A stretch of DNA of 64,000 nucleotides, from contig JAEDJT010000001.1 in the NCBI GenBank assembly GCA_016296185.1, positions 1-64,000 of the forward strand. The letters are read 5' to 3'. Position numbers and translations under genes: made by a program. The notes under the pieces were generated by a model. It was given only the letters and a program-made list of their open reading frames with translations, did no database searches and was not told the DNA's origin. This stretch comes from Bacilli bacterium (lineage in GTDB: Bacteria > Bacillota_I > Bacilli_A > RF39 > UBA660). Position 1 is the first letter of the stretch. Every line of letters begins with the position of its first letter. Shown one piece after another: positions 17,210 through 31,000 of this stretch.

Positions 17210-18928
17210 ATGAGTCAAACTGCTTATATCTTAGCATGTATAACATATTATATTGTTAGTGTAATAATAATTATTATTGTTCTTAATATTATTAATGCTA
17301 AAGAGAAGAAAAAGTATCAAAAAGAGATTACTACTCTTGAAAGAGATAAGAACTTGATTATATCATCATCTATTTTAAGTGAACTTAATAAAGTTGAAGC
17401 ATTAGTTAATAATGAAAAAATGAAAGAAACTTTTGATGAATGGCAAGTTAGATTTAAAGAAATTAAAGAATATGAAGTTCCAAAAATTACAGATGCTTTA
17501 ATTGAAATAGAAGATTGTTTTAATGAAAAAAAATATAAGTTATTAAATGAAAAATTAGCTAAAGCTGAATTAGAAATATTTTATGTTAAGAGTAAAGCTA
17601 ATTTATTATTAGATGAAATTAAAGAAATAACTACTAGTGAAGAAAGAAATAGAGAAACTATTACTGCTTTAAAAACTAAGTATAGAGAATGTGTTACTAA
17701 ATATAATAAAAATAAAGCTGATTATGATGATGTTTGTGCACCATTAGAATTACAATTTGAAAATGTTGATAAATTATTTGCTGCTTTTGAAATAGCTATG
17801 GAAAATAATAGATATGAAGAAGTTGGTAAGATTGTTAAAGGAATTGATGATCTTGTTGGTAATTTACAAATAATTATTAATGATGCTCCTACTATTATTT
17901 TATTAGGTAAAAATTTAATTCCTAATAAGATGAAAGAAATTAAGAGTATTAGTGAAAGAATGACTAGTGAAGGATATAATGTTGAATATTTAAATATTGA
18001 ATATAATATTACTGAAGCTGAAAAGAAAATATCTGATGTATTTGCTAGATTAAAAGTTTTAAATGTTCAAGATTCAATGTTAGAACTAAAAACTATGTTA
18101 GAATATTTTGATGGTATTTATAATGAATTTGATAAAGAAAAAACAAGTAGAAAAATATTTGAAGAAAGTATTAGAAAAATTCTTGTTAGAGCTAATGAAG
18201 TTGAAAAAATTAATAATGGATTATATCGTAAAATGGATGTTATCAAATATAGTTATGATTTAACTGATGATGATGTTAAAATTATTGAAATTATTAAAAC
18301 TGAAGTAGCTGAAGTTAAGAAAGATTATAATGAATTAGTTGATGCTCATAGAAATAAATCATTTGCTTATTCTAGATTAGCTAAAGAAGTTAATTTATTA
18401 AATGGTAGATTAGCTAAAGTAGAAGAAAAATTGGAAGAAGCTTTAAAAACTTTAGGTAGTTTAGAAGATGATGAAAAAAGAGCACATAAAGAATTACTTG
18501 AAATTAAAGATATTTTAAAACGTGCTAGAAATAGAATTCAAGAATACAAATTACCAATTATTCCTGAATATTTCTACGTTCAATTAAGTGAAGCTAATAA
18601 TGCTATAAAAGAAATGGTTGTTGAATTAGAAAAGAAACCTATATCTATTAAAACATTAAATGTTAGAGTAGATACTGCAAGAGATTTAGCTTTAAAATTA
18701 TATAATACTAGTAATGAAACGGTTAAAACTGCTGCTATGTGTGAAATGGCAATTGTTTATGGAAATAGATATAGACCTGTTAATAGAAATTTGGATAATT
18801 CTTTAACATATGCAGAAGAATTGTTCTTTAAAGGTGACTATAAAAAAGCTTTAGAAAATACTATTAGAGCTATTGAATTAATAGAACCTGGAATACATGA
18901 AAAGTTATTAGAAGAAGTAAAAAAATAA
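17210..18928 (+). CDS. ezrA: Septation ring formation regulator EzrA
   Basis: 572 aa, close to the usual 560-570. EzrA is a membrane-anchored inhibitor and organiser of FtsZ ring assembly in Firmicutes. One N-terminal helix (IVSVIIIIIVLNII) is followed by a charged cytoplasmic body of spectrin-like coiled coils, with the C-terminal signature LFFKGDYKKALENTIRAIELIEPG. The position beside rpsD is conserved in Bacillus and Staphylococcus and supports the call. It is the last single-copy gene before the giant array and ends with its own terminator. Confidence 0.93.
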   Translation: MSQTAYILACITYYIVSVIIIIIVLNIINAKEKKKYQKEITTLERDKNLIISSSILSELNKVEALVNNEKMKETFDEWQVRFKEIKEYEVPKITDALIEIEDCFNEKKYKLLNEKLAKAELEIFYVKSKANLLLDEIKEITTSEERNRETITALKTKYRECVTKYNKNKADYDDVCAPLELQFENVDKLFAAFEIAMENNRYEEVGKIVKGIDDLVGNLQIIINDAPTIILLGKNLIPNKMKEIKSISERMTSEGYNVEYLNIEYNITEAEKKISDVFARLKVLNVQDSMLELKTMLEYFDGIYNEFDKEKTSRKIFEESIRKILVRANEVEKINNGLYRKMDVIKYSYDLTDDDVKIIEIIKTEVAEVKKDYNELVDAHRNKSFAYSRLAKEVNLLNGRLAKVEEKLEEALKTLGSLEDDEKRAHKELLEIKDILKRARNRIQEYKLPIIPEYFYVQLSEANNAIKEMVVELEKKPISIKTLNVRVDTARDLALKLYNTSNETVKTAAMCEMAIVYGNRYRPVNRNLDNSLTYAEELFFKGDYKKALENTIRAIELIEPGIHEKLLEEVKK

Positions 18929-18951
18929 GACTTAAAAAGTCTTGTTTTTTT
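18927..18951 (+). terminator. Rho-independent terminator after ezrA
   Basis: 7-bp stem AAGACTT / AAGTCTT, loop AAA, then G and seven T. It overlaps the stop codon. Confidence 0.85.
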
Positions 18952-18962
18952 ATGGATTTTCC

Positions 18963-18991
18963 TTTAAAAAGTGCGTATTTTATAGTATAAT
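18963..18991 (+). promoter_or_regulatory. Promoter of giant gene 1 (TTTAAA-17-TATAAT)
   Basis: TTTAAA, exactly 17 bases, TATAAT. The same -35, spacing and -10 precede the other two giant genes. The predicted start near 18998 leaves a leader of about 14 bases containing the SD AAGGAT. Confidence 0.7.
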
Positions 18992-19011
18992 TTTTATATA
19001 AGGATAGTAAG

Positions 19012-22000
19012 TTGGTAATTGTTATGGATAGACGTATTTTTAACAATTTATTTTTATATAAAATTGCAGTATTAATATTTACATTAATACTTTTTTGTGT
19101 TTTACCAATTACTGTTAAAGCTGATAGTTCAGATAGTATTTTGCTATGGGTAATGGATGATGAGAGAGTAAGTGGAACATATTCTTTAACCGTATCAGAT
19201 GAAACTTATAATATTGAATTATATGTTTTTGATGACGATGTATCTTATACATCAACTCCTACAGTTTGTTCTTCAACAGCTGATAATGCTATGTGTATTT
19301 TAAAATATAAGAAGAATTTATCTTTAGGTGCTAATGTTGTTTTAACTCCACAAGTAAGAAAACCTGGTTTTTTTGTATTTGTTCAAGGTACATTGTCTAC
19401 TCAATCAACTTCTAATATTACAATGACTGCAAAAGGTTCTACAAAAGCTGGTCAAAATGTTTATATTTGGCAAGGTGCTGACGGTACTTATGATAATTAT
19501 ATGGTACCTGCCGTTGGTGCAGCTGGTGCTCATGCTAATAGATATATGGTAGATTGTGGTACATGCGGTACTAATGCTTCTGGTTCGTCTGGTTCTACAA
19601 AAGGTCAACGTGCTACTGGTGGTGGAGGCGGAGGTGCCTTAATATATACTAATTATGGTAGTGGTTCAAGTTATGGTAGTGCTGGTTCTGCAGGAACTTC
19701 TTATGCTGGAGGATCTGGTGGTGGAGGTGCTAACCACTGTTTAGCTTATACTAATGCTAATGGTGTGACAGGTGGTGGAGCTTGTGGTGTTAATGGTTCG
19801 AACTATGCTCAACCTGGTGTTGGTGTTCTTGTTAATAATTCTCAATATAGTGGATATAGATATAATCAAACAGCTTCTGGTTCAGGAGGACTTTTAATCG
19901 TTTATGCATCTATTTTAGATAATAAAGGTACTATTTCTTCTAATGGTGTTACTACAGCAGCTGTTCCTAGAAATGGTGATTCATTTGCTTATGGAGGATC
20001 TTCTGGTGGTGGTTCTGTAAATATATTTTATGGAAATGCTAATAATATAGGTACAACACAAGCTATAGGTGGTTCTGGTAGAGCATCAACTTGGGGTCGT
20101 ACTGCTGGTTCTGGTGCTGGAGGTGCTGGTACTGTAACTACAATGAAACTTGTATTAGATGAAGAATTAATGAATCCATCATTATCATATTTAACTGTTA
20201 ATCCTGGAAGTTTAAATCCTAGTTATGATAAAAAAACATTAAGTTATAATGTTAATTTAAATTCAGAACAAAGTAAAATTACTATTGATGGAAAAGCAGT
20301 TAGTGGTTATGAAGATGATTTTGTTATTACTGGATTAGGGACTTATGAAGTTAATACACCTAATGATAAGTTTAATGTTGTTGTTACTTCAAGTTATGGT
20401 TTTATTACAATATATGAAATTAATACTGTAAGACCAGCTTCTGATTATCAATATTTAGAAGATATAAAAATTAATAATGAATCAATTAATGGATTTAATC
20501 CTACTACATTAAATTACAATGTTACTGTTGGTTATGATACTGTTGATTTAGATTTAGATATTGTAAAAGGAAGAACAAATCAAGAAGTTTATTTACCTTC
20601 TAGTTTAACTGTTAACAGTGGTAATAATAAATTTGAAGTGGTTGTTATTTCAGAGGATGGAACTAGGTCAGCTACTTATACTTTAAATGTATTTAAACCT
20701 CATAGTAGTAAATTAAAATCATTATCTTTTGTTGATTATGATTATGAACCTGAATTTGATCCAGAAACATTAGAATATACAATTGAAATTATGTCTAATA
20801 CAATGTCTTTAAATGTTGTTGCTGATACATTTGATGAAGAAGCTTCAATAAGTTTAAAAGGATTTGGATATATAAAAACTAGTGGTAATGCAACTATTAC
20901 TGTTTCAGAACCAAATGTACCTAGTACAACTTATAGAATTAAAATAATTAAAGGTGAATTTTTAGAAAATGCTATTTTCGAATATCCATATACTGGTACT
21001 GTTCAAGAATTTGTTGCACCTGTTACTGGTTACTATCAACTTGAAACTTGGGGAGCACAAGGTGGTTCTAATGGTGGATATTATGGTGGTTATGGAGCAT
21101 ATTCAACAGGTGTAATGTTACTTAAAAAAGATCAAGTATTGTATGTTACTGTTGGAGGACAAGGTAAAGTATGTAGTTCATCTAATTCTACTTGTCTTGG
21201 TGGCTATAATGGTGGAGGTTCTGCAAAAGCTTATTCTGAAGGTGGATCTCGAGCTGCTGGAGGTGGAGGTGCCACTCATATTTCTTCTTCACCTGGACTA
21301 TTAACTGAATTTAAAAATAATCGAGATGAAATAATTGTTGTTTCAGGCGGTGGTGGCGGAGGCCATTACACAAATAGTGCAAATGGAGGTATTGGTGGCT
21401 CTGGTGGAGGAGCAACTGGTATGGAACCTACTTCATTACTTGCACACCACTATGTAACAGCAAGACACGCTTATCCTGGTACACAAACTGCAGCTGGTTG
21501 TAATAATGCTGGAACAGACTGTGGTGGATTTGGTTATGGTGGTAGTTCAAAAACTACACAATATCATGGAGCAGCTGGTTCTGGTGGTGGCGGAGGCTAC
21601 TATGGTGGTTCTGGTGCTAACATCAATGCTGGTGGTGGCGGATCTGGTTATATTGCTAACCAAAAATTAGTATCATATCAAGAAGTTACTAAATCAATGT
21701 ATTGTTATAATTGTACAATTAATAACAATGAATCAACTTATACAGTTTCGACAAGAAATTATTCTAGTACACCAACAAGCTATTATGCTAAAGCTGGAGA
21801 TGGTTATGCAAAGATTTCAATGTTAAAACAACCAAGTGAGAATAATTTTTTATCTACATTAAATGTTAAAGCTACTAATTACGAAACTGAAGAAACTATT
21901 TCTAAAACTTATACACCTTCTTATGATATGAGTGAAGAAGATTATTATTTAACTTTAGATGATAATGAAACTTCTATTACAATTAGTGCAAAACCAGAAG

Positions 22001-25000
22001 ATTCTACAGCTAAAATAGAAGGGTTAGGAACATTTGATGTTCCAGCTGGAACTACTATTTTTGAAATAGTAGTAACTGCAGAAGCTGGTAATACAAAAAC
22101 TTATAAAATGCATGTTACTAGACCTGCTAATGATAATCCGTATCCTAATAATATTATTATTAATGGTTTAGTTCCTAGTTTATGTTCTACTGATCCTAGC
22201 TTTTGTAAATTATTAAATGAATCTAATAATGTTATTACTTTTGATAAGGCTACACATACATATTATTTAACTGTTCCTTCAAGAATTAAACAATTATATT
22301 TTAATGTTGATTTAGGACATCCTTATCAAGTATTAAATGGTGAAGGTAAAATTTCATTACATGGTGGTGATAATAATTTAACAATTACTGTTTTGAGTGA
22401 AGCTGCTTCATTAAAACCAGAAGGAACTAATTTAACTGAAAATGTTGATTATTCTGTATATAATTTTGTAGTTACTAGAGATATGACAGGTAATACTGAT
22501 TTAGAAGAATTTGTTATTATTGATCCAGAAAGAGATATTAATTATGATCCTGATGTAACTGAATATTATGTTTCTGTACCAAATGAATATGAATATTGGC
22601 AAACTAATATAGATAAAACAGTAGAAGATTTTACTTGTGATAAAAATCTTGATCCTGATTGTTTAGATATATTGAAATTGCAAATGTATTTAAAGACTGA
22701 TGATCCTAATGCAAATTATTTTGTAACTGGTCCTGAAAAACTTGAAGTTGGTATGAATGTAATTAATGTTTTGGTTACAGCTGCAAATGGAGAAACAAAA
22801 ACGTATGTATTAAATGTATATCGAGAAAGAAATGAAAATACATATTTAAAGTCTTTAACTGTTTCAAATGGTTCAACAATTTATGATTTAGCTCCTGAAT
22901 TTAATAAAATTAATACTGGTGTCTATATTGTTACAGTTCCTAATGAAATTGATAATGTAGATATTAATGCTATTGCTGAAGCATCAACTACATTAGTTAC
23001 TGGTACTGGTAATAAAGAATTAATTACAACAAAAGCAAATGAATTTAGTATTATAACAACTGCAGAAAAAGGAACTATTGAAATATATAAATTATCTATT
23101 ACTAGAGAAAAGAATAATAATTCTTTATTAGAATTTTTAAAAGTAAAAGATGATAATAAATATTATGATTTAAGTCCAGAATTTGATTCTGAAGTATTAG
23201 ATTATGAAATAACTGTTGATGAAGGAATAAATAAGATTTATTTTGAAACTAGTACTGTTAAAGATACAACAACATATAGATTATTAGATGGTAATAATAT
23301 TAAGTTAGGTAATAACATAAAAAGAATTATGGCTATTGCAGAAGATGGTTCTAGTAGAATATATACAATAAAAATTGTTCGTCCAGCTTCTAGTAATAAT
23401 TATTTAAGTGATATTGAAGTTTATAATGATAACAATTATTATGATAAAGAATATGTTGATTTATCAAATAATAAAGTAATTGGTTTTGATAAAGATATTC
23501 TAGAATACAATGTTACTGTACCAAATGATGTAACTTCTATTAATGTTAATGGAATAAGAGAAAACTTATTAGCTACTGTTTCAGGTAATGGTCGTTATTC
23601 ATTAAATGTAGGTAATAATAAAGTAGAAATTAATGTTATTTCTGAATCAAAAGATTTAAAAACTTATATAATAAATATTAATAGAGAGCCAAATGCAAAT
23701 GCTTATTTAAAAACAATAACTACTAGTGAGGGAATTATTGTTCCTGATTTTAATAAAGACGAAAAAAAATATGTTGTTAATATTGAAAATAATGTTAATA
23801 CATTTAGTGCAAGTGCTATTGCAGAAGTTAGTACAACAACTATTAATGGTGGATTTAATAATGAAACTATTACCATTAATGATATACCAACTGGTTCAAC
23901 TGAAATAAAATTTGTAACATTAGCAGAAGATGGTGTAACTTCATTAACTTATATTATTGAAGTTATTAAAGATAAATCAGATAATGATAATTTAAGTTAT
24001 TTATTGATGGAAGAAGGAGCTATATCTCCAACATTTAATCCGGATATAATACAATACTATGTTAATGTTCCTTATGAAGTAACAAAAGGTACATTCCATA
24101 TTGAATTAGAAGATTCAAAATCTTCTTATGTAATTAAAAATAATGATAATTTTGTTGTAGGTGAAAATGAAGTAATAATTGAAGTTACAAGTGAATCATT
24201 ATTAACTAAGGAATATAAAGTAATAGTTAATAGACAAGAACAAATTGAATCAGATAATTATTTAGATTCATTAACAGTTAATCCGGGTAATTTATCTCCA
24301 TCATTTAATAAAAATAATCAATATTATGAAGTTGAAGTACCATATGAAATAAATAAAGTAACTTTAAGTGGTAAGTTAGTTGATGAAAATGCTACTATTA
24401 GTGGATTAGGTACTTATACTTTAAATGTAGGTAAAAATTTAGCAATAGTAAAAGTAACTGGTATTGATGGTAAAGTAAGAGATTATCAAGTAGTAATTAT
24501 AAGACAAAAAAATACAGATGCAAGATTATCTTCTGTTACATTAAATGATGCAACATTGAGTCCATCATTTGATAAAGATAATTATATTTATACTACATCT
24601 ACTACTGACAAGACATTATCATTTAGTAAGATTGTTACATATGATCCTAATGCTACTTATGAAATAATTGGTAATGAATTAAATACTGATTCTGTTAATA
24701 CAGTAATTATTAGAGTAACTGCACAAGATGGTGTTACGACTAAAGACTATATTATTAATGTAGAAAAATCACCAAGCAATAATAATAATTTATCATTGTT
24801 AGAAGTTGTTGGATTTGAAATTAATCCTAAATTTTCTAAAACTACGACATTATATAATTTAAATGTTGGAAATGATGTTAATAATATTACAATCAATGCA
24901 ATTGCAGAAGATGAACAATCAACTATAAATGGTGATGGTACTTTCCCATTAGTTGTAGGAAATAATGATTTTGTTATTACTGTTACAAGTGAATCTGGAA

Positions 25001-28000
25001 AACAAAAATCATATACAATTATTATTAACAAAGAAGGAAGTAGTAATAATTATTTGAGTGATTTACAAGTTAATAATGGTATTATGAATCCAAGTTTTGA
25101 TAAAGAATTAAATAATTATGATATAGAAGTTGAGTATGAAGAAACAACATTGGATTTAAGTTTATTACTAGAAGATTCAAATGCTACTTATTCTATATTA
25201 AATAATGATTTAAAAGTAGGTAGTAATATTGTTACTGTTGCTGTTACAGCAGAAAATGGTAATGTAAGAAATTATATTTTGAATGTAGTTAGAAAGGAAA
25301 TTGTTAGTCCTTTACTTGAAAATATAATTGAAAAGAATTATAAGTTAAGTCCTGAATTTAATAGTTATATAACTAATTACAATATTAATGTTAATTATGA
25401 AACTGAAAAATTAGATTTAAATGTTATTCCTTTAGATAAAAATGCTACTTATTCGATTAGTGGAAATGAAAATTTTGAGATTGGTCAAAACATTGTAACT
25501 ATTGATGTAGTAAGTAGTAATGGTGTTGATACAGAAACTTATATTTTAAATGTAAATAGACAACCATATGCAAATACATTTATAGATTATATGTATACTG
25601 ATCAAGGTGATTTAACTCCTTCATTTGAACAAAGTGTAATGAAATATACTATTGAAGTTCCATATACTACTAATAATATTGAATTGTTTGGTGAAGCTGT
25701 TGATAAGTCAACAACAGTTATTACTAAATATAAAGGTAATTTATTTACTCAAATTAAAGGTGATAATTCACTTGGCTCTTATGATTTAGATACAGGTAAT
25801 AATATTATTGATATTGTTGTTACTAGTCAAAGTGGTGTTGTTAGAAATTATGTAATAACAGTAATTAGAAATAAAAATGATGATAATTATTTAGCTTCTT
25901 TAACTGCTAAAGTTGGTGGAACTACATATGCTTTAAATCCTGAATTTAGTAGTACTAATTTAAATTATTCTATTGAAGTTCCTGTTGGAACATTATCAAT
26001 AAATGTTCAAGGAACAACAACTAGTGATACAGCAACTGTTAATGGTTTTGGAATTTATTCTTTAAAAGCTGGTGATAATATAATTAATATTTATGTTACT
26101 AGTGAATCTGGTAATATAAGAACATATACATTAACAGTAATAAGAGAAGCGAATAACAATAATATGTTAATTGATTTAATTCCTAGTGTTGGAGAATTAA
26201 ATCCATCATTTGATTATTTAACAGATGCGTATACATTAAATTTAGATAGTGGAGCATCTTTCTTATCATTTGATGCTGTTACAGAAGATGTAAGTTCAAC
26301 TGTATCAGGATTAGATAGAATGGTAGTACCTGATGGTACTAGTACTAGAATTATTTCAGTTACTGCAGAAGATGGTAGTACTCATGATTATATTATTACT
26401 ATTAATAAAAAAAGAACAGATAATGCTTTATTATCCGAATTATATGTTGAAGGTTATGATTTTATAGATAAAGATACAGGTTTATCTGTTGATTTTGATA
26501 AAGAAAAATATGAATATTACATTAAAGTACCTAATAGTAAAAAAGTATTATCTAAAGATGAAGTTATAGCTATTGCAGAAGATAAGAATGCAATTATAAG
26601 TAAAGCTGCAAATATAAGTTTATTAACAACTACAGATAATGAATATACATTAACTGTTACTGCTCCAGATGGATTTACAAAACAAACATATAAAATATTT
26701 GTAATAAGAGAAAAAGGTAATAACACTTTATTAAATAGTTTAGTAGTTAATACTGGTGAATTAGTAGAAGCATTTAATCCAAATACTTTTGAATATCATT
26801 GGATTGTTAAACGTAATTCAGTTTTAGGAACGGATAGTGTTACTGCAGTTAGTCAAGATACTAATGCTACTATAGAAAAGACAAGTAATTTAGTTATAAC
26901 TCAATTAGAAGGTAATGAATATTCAGTTAGAGTTATAGCAGAAGATGGAACAAATTATTCAGAGTATATATTACATGTTACTTATGATTTATCAGGTGAT
27001 GGTAGATTATCTAGTTTAGAATTAAATAAAGGATATTATTTACCAACATTTGATCAAGATATAAGAGTATATGAAGCATATGAATATATAGATACTGATG
27101 AAGTAGAAGTTTCATTTACACTTAATTCAGAAAATTCAAAAGTATTATATGGAGATGGTATTGTTAAATTAGTATCTGATTTAACAGTTCATGAAATAGC
27201 AATAGAAGCTGAAGATGGTACTATTGAAATATATACGATAAATATTCATAAAAATATTTTAAGAGATGAAGGCTTAAATGATTTATTCTTAAATGGTTTA
27301 GATATTAATTTAACTGAAGATGATGAAGGATTTATTGATAAAACTTGTATTGATGATAAGTGTAGTTTAAATCCTACTTTTAATCCAGATGTTATTAAAT
27401 ATAGTATTAAGGTTCCATATGAATATATTGACTTAGATGTATATTATGAAAGAATGAATGAACAACAATCTGTTAAGATTAGAGTTAATGATGAATATGT
27501 AAATGATTATAAATTAGTTATGGGTAAAAATACTGTTTATGTTGAAGTTTATGATGGTATGAACAATCTTACTAGAACTTATGAATTAGAAATAGAAAGA
27601 TGTAAATCTAATAATACTTATTTAAAAGAATTAACTATTACTAATGGATTAGAAAGTGATGATGCTTCATATTTTGAATATGAATTAACACCTGAATTTG
27701 ATAAACATGTACAAGAATATACTATATATGTAGATAAAAATGTTGGAGAAGTTACATTGAATCCAGTTGCTGAAGATGAAAAAGCTTCTATATATAAGAA
27801 TGGTTATACTTATTTGGAAGAAGGACAAAATGATGCTACTATTATTGTTACAGCACCTGATGGTTCTACTAGAACTTATATTATTCATATTATTAAGTCA
27901 TCTGCTTATAATAATTTAATAAAGAATATAACAGTATCTACTGGTGTGTTCTGGGATTTAAATCCTAAGTTTAAACCAACAACTAAAGAATATACAACTA

Positions 28001-31000
28001 CTGTTCCATCAACAGCAACAAAAGTTACTGTTGAAGCAGTACCTGTTGATCCAACAACAATAATAACTGGTACTGGTGAGTATGATATAGTTACTGGACC
28101 GAATGTATTCAAAATATATTCAACTGCATTAGGTGATGGATCAGTTAGTATTTATACAGTTACTGTTATTAAAGAAGTATCAACTAATGTTAATTTACAA
28201 TCATTAATAGTTGAAGAAGGGGATCTAAATCCTAATTTTGAAAAAGGTATAACAAAATATAAAGTTAATGTAGAAGATTATGTTAATAATTTAACTATTC
28301 ATGCTATACCTGAAGATAAAACTAGTACGATTACTATTACTGGTAATGATAATTTAGTAACTGGTGAAAATACTGTTAATATTATTGTTCAAAGTGAAGA
28401 TAAATCAACAAGTAAAACATATCAATTAATAGTTAATAAGAAACCTAATAAAGATTGTACATTAACTAATATTAAAGTATATGATGATAATAATGATTAT
28501 CCTTTAGAACCTGAATTTAATAAAGATCAAAATAGTTATAATGTAAGAGTTAATGTTGATACTGAAAAAGTTAATATATTAGCTACTAAATCTTCTTTAT
28601 TTGCTAATGTATCTGGTAATGGTGAAGAATATTTAAGTTATGGTAATAATCTTAAATCAATTATTGTTACTAGTGAATCTGGTGATATAAATATTTATTA
28701 TTTAAATATTTATCGACCTTATAATTTATTTTTAAGTACTTTAGTAAGTGATAAAGGTACTTTATCACCAATATTTAATAAAGAAACAAATGAATATACT
28801 ATTGATTTAGCTAATGATGAAGATGAAATTACATTTGTTGCATTACCAGAAAGTAATAAAGTTACTGTAACAGGTAGTGGAACTTATAGCTTAAATACTG
28901 GAGAAAATAATATTTTCTTCACAGTAAGTGATCCAGATAATAATACTAATACTTATAAAGTTATTGTTAATAGAGCTAAAGATAATAATAACTATATTAA
29001 AGAACTTAATGTAGATGGTATATTAAGTCCTGCATTTGATAAAAATACACAAGAATATCAAGTAGATGTAAGAGAGAATGTTAAATCATTAAGTGTAATT
29101 AATTATATTCTTGATAGTGATACAGCAACTGCTGAAATAATAGGAAATAGTAATTTTGATAAAAATAAGAATCCAAATCAAGTTACTATTAGAGTAACAG
29201 CAGAGAATGGTGATATAAGAGATTATGTATTAAATGTAATGTTACAACCAGATATTTATTTCTCAAATAGATTATCTAGCTTAACAATAGATAATGGTGT
29301 CTTAACACCAGACTTTGCTCCAGACATTAATAACTATGCTGCTACAGTATCTAATTCAGTTAGTGAAATAAATATTGTTGCAATACCTGAAAATGAAAGA
29401 GCAATAGTTACTGGTGATGGAAAAGTATCATTAAATGTTGGTAGAAATGTAATACCAATAATTGTTAAAGCTCAAGATGGTTCTATAAACGAATATGATA
29501 TTATCGTTTATAGAAGTGAAGCGAATGATGCAACATTACAATCACTTTCAGTAACTGGTCAAAATTTCATTCCAATATTCAGTAAGTTAACTGAAAATTA
29601 CGAAATGGAAATTGGTTCAGAAATTGATGAATTGGAAGTTATTGCTGTACCAACAGATAGTGGTGCAAGTGTTAAGATTAGTGGTAATAAAAATTTAGTT
29701 AGTGGTGAAAACACTATAAATATTATAGTAACAGCGCCAGATAAAATAACTACTAAAACTTATACTATTAAAGTAACTAAGTCAGTAAGTAAGAATAATT
29801 ACTTAAGTGATTTAAATATTCCAGATTATAATTTTACAACATCATTTGTAAAAACAAATCAAGGACCTTATGTAGTTAATGTTCCAAGTGATGTAAATAC
29901 AATTAATATTAATGCAACACCAGAAGCTAAAACATCTACTGTTAATGGTAATGGGATAATTAAATTAGTTGGTGGAAAAAATGTAGTAACTGTTAAAGTT
30001 ACAGCAGAATCAGGAGATACAAGAGATTATACAATCATTGTTAATAAAGCTCTAAGTACTGATTCAACATTAAAAGATATCTTATTAAGTGATGAATCAT
30101 TAGATCCTGTATTTAATCCTAGTACTCATGAATATACAGTTAATGTTCCTGAAGAATTAGACAGTATAACAATTACTGGTATTGTAAATGATTCTAGTGC
30201 TACAATTACCGGTAACGGAACTTATGATGTATATGAAGACTTCATAGTAGATTTAGTAGTAACTGCAGAAGATGGTAATAAAACTACTTATAAAGTTAAT
30301 ATTCATAGAGATATACCTGCATCATCTTATTTAAAACAATTAATAGTAAAAGATGGTGAGTTATATCCTGGTTTCCATAAGTTAATTACTAACTATACAA
30401 TATTAGTTCCTAATGAAGTTAGAAGTTTAAATATGGAATATGCACCAGAAGATGAAAAAGCTACAGTTACTGTAACCGGTAATGAAAACTTCAAAGTCGG
30501 TACAAATAAAGTACATATAGTAGTAACAGCTACAGATGGAACAAGTACAGATTATGAGTTAGCTGTAGTAAGACAAACTATTGCATCTAACTATTTAAAA
30601 TCATTAAGTATTGATGGATATACAATCAAACCAACATTTGATAAAACTAATATGTATTATGAAGTAACAGTACCAGAAGATGTTGATATTGTTAAGATTA
30701 AAGCATCTACAGAAGATTCAACATCTACATTAACAGGAACAGGTTACTTCTCACTAAAAGTAGGTGTTAACACAGCTTATGTTACAGTTGAATCTGCAAG
30801 TGGTGTAATAAGAACATATCAAATAGTAATTAATAGAACTGCTAGTTCAGAAAACTATTTATTAACACTAGAATCAGACGTTGGAACTTTATCACCAATA
30901 TTTGATAAAGAAGTAAAAGATTATGTATTAGAAGTACCTGATAAAACAAATAAAATTACTTTAACAGGAACAGCTTCAGAAAACTCAATTGTTAATGGTT

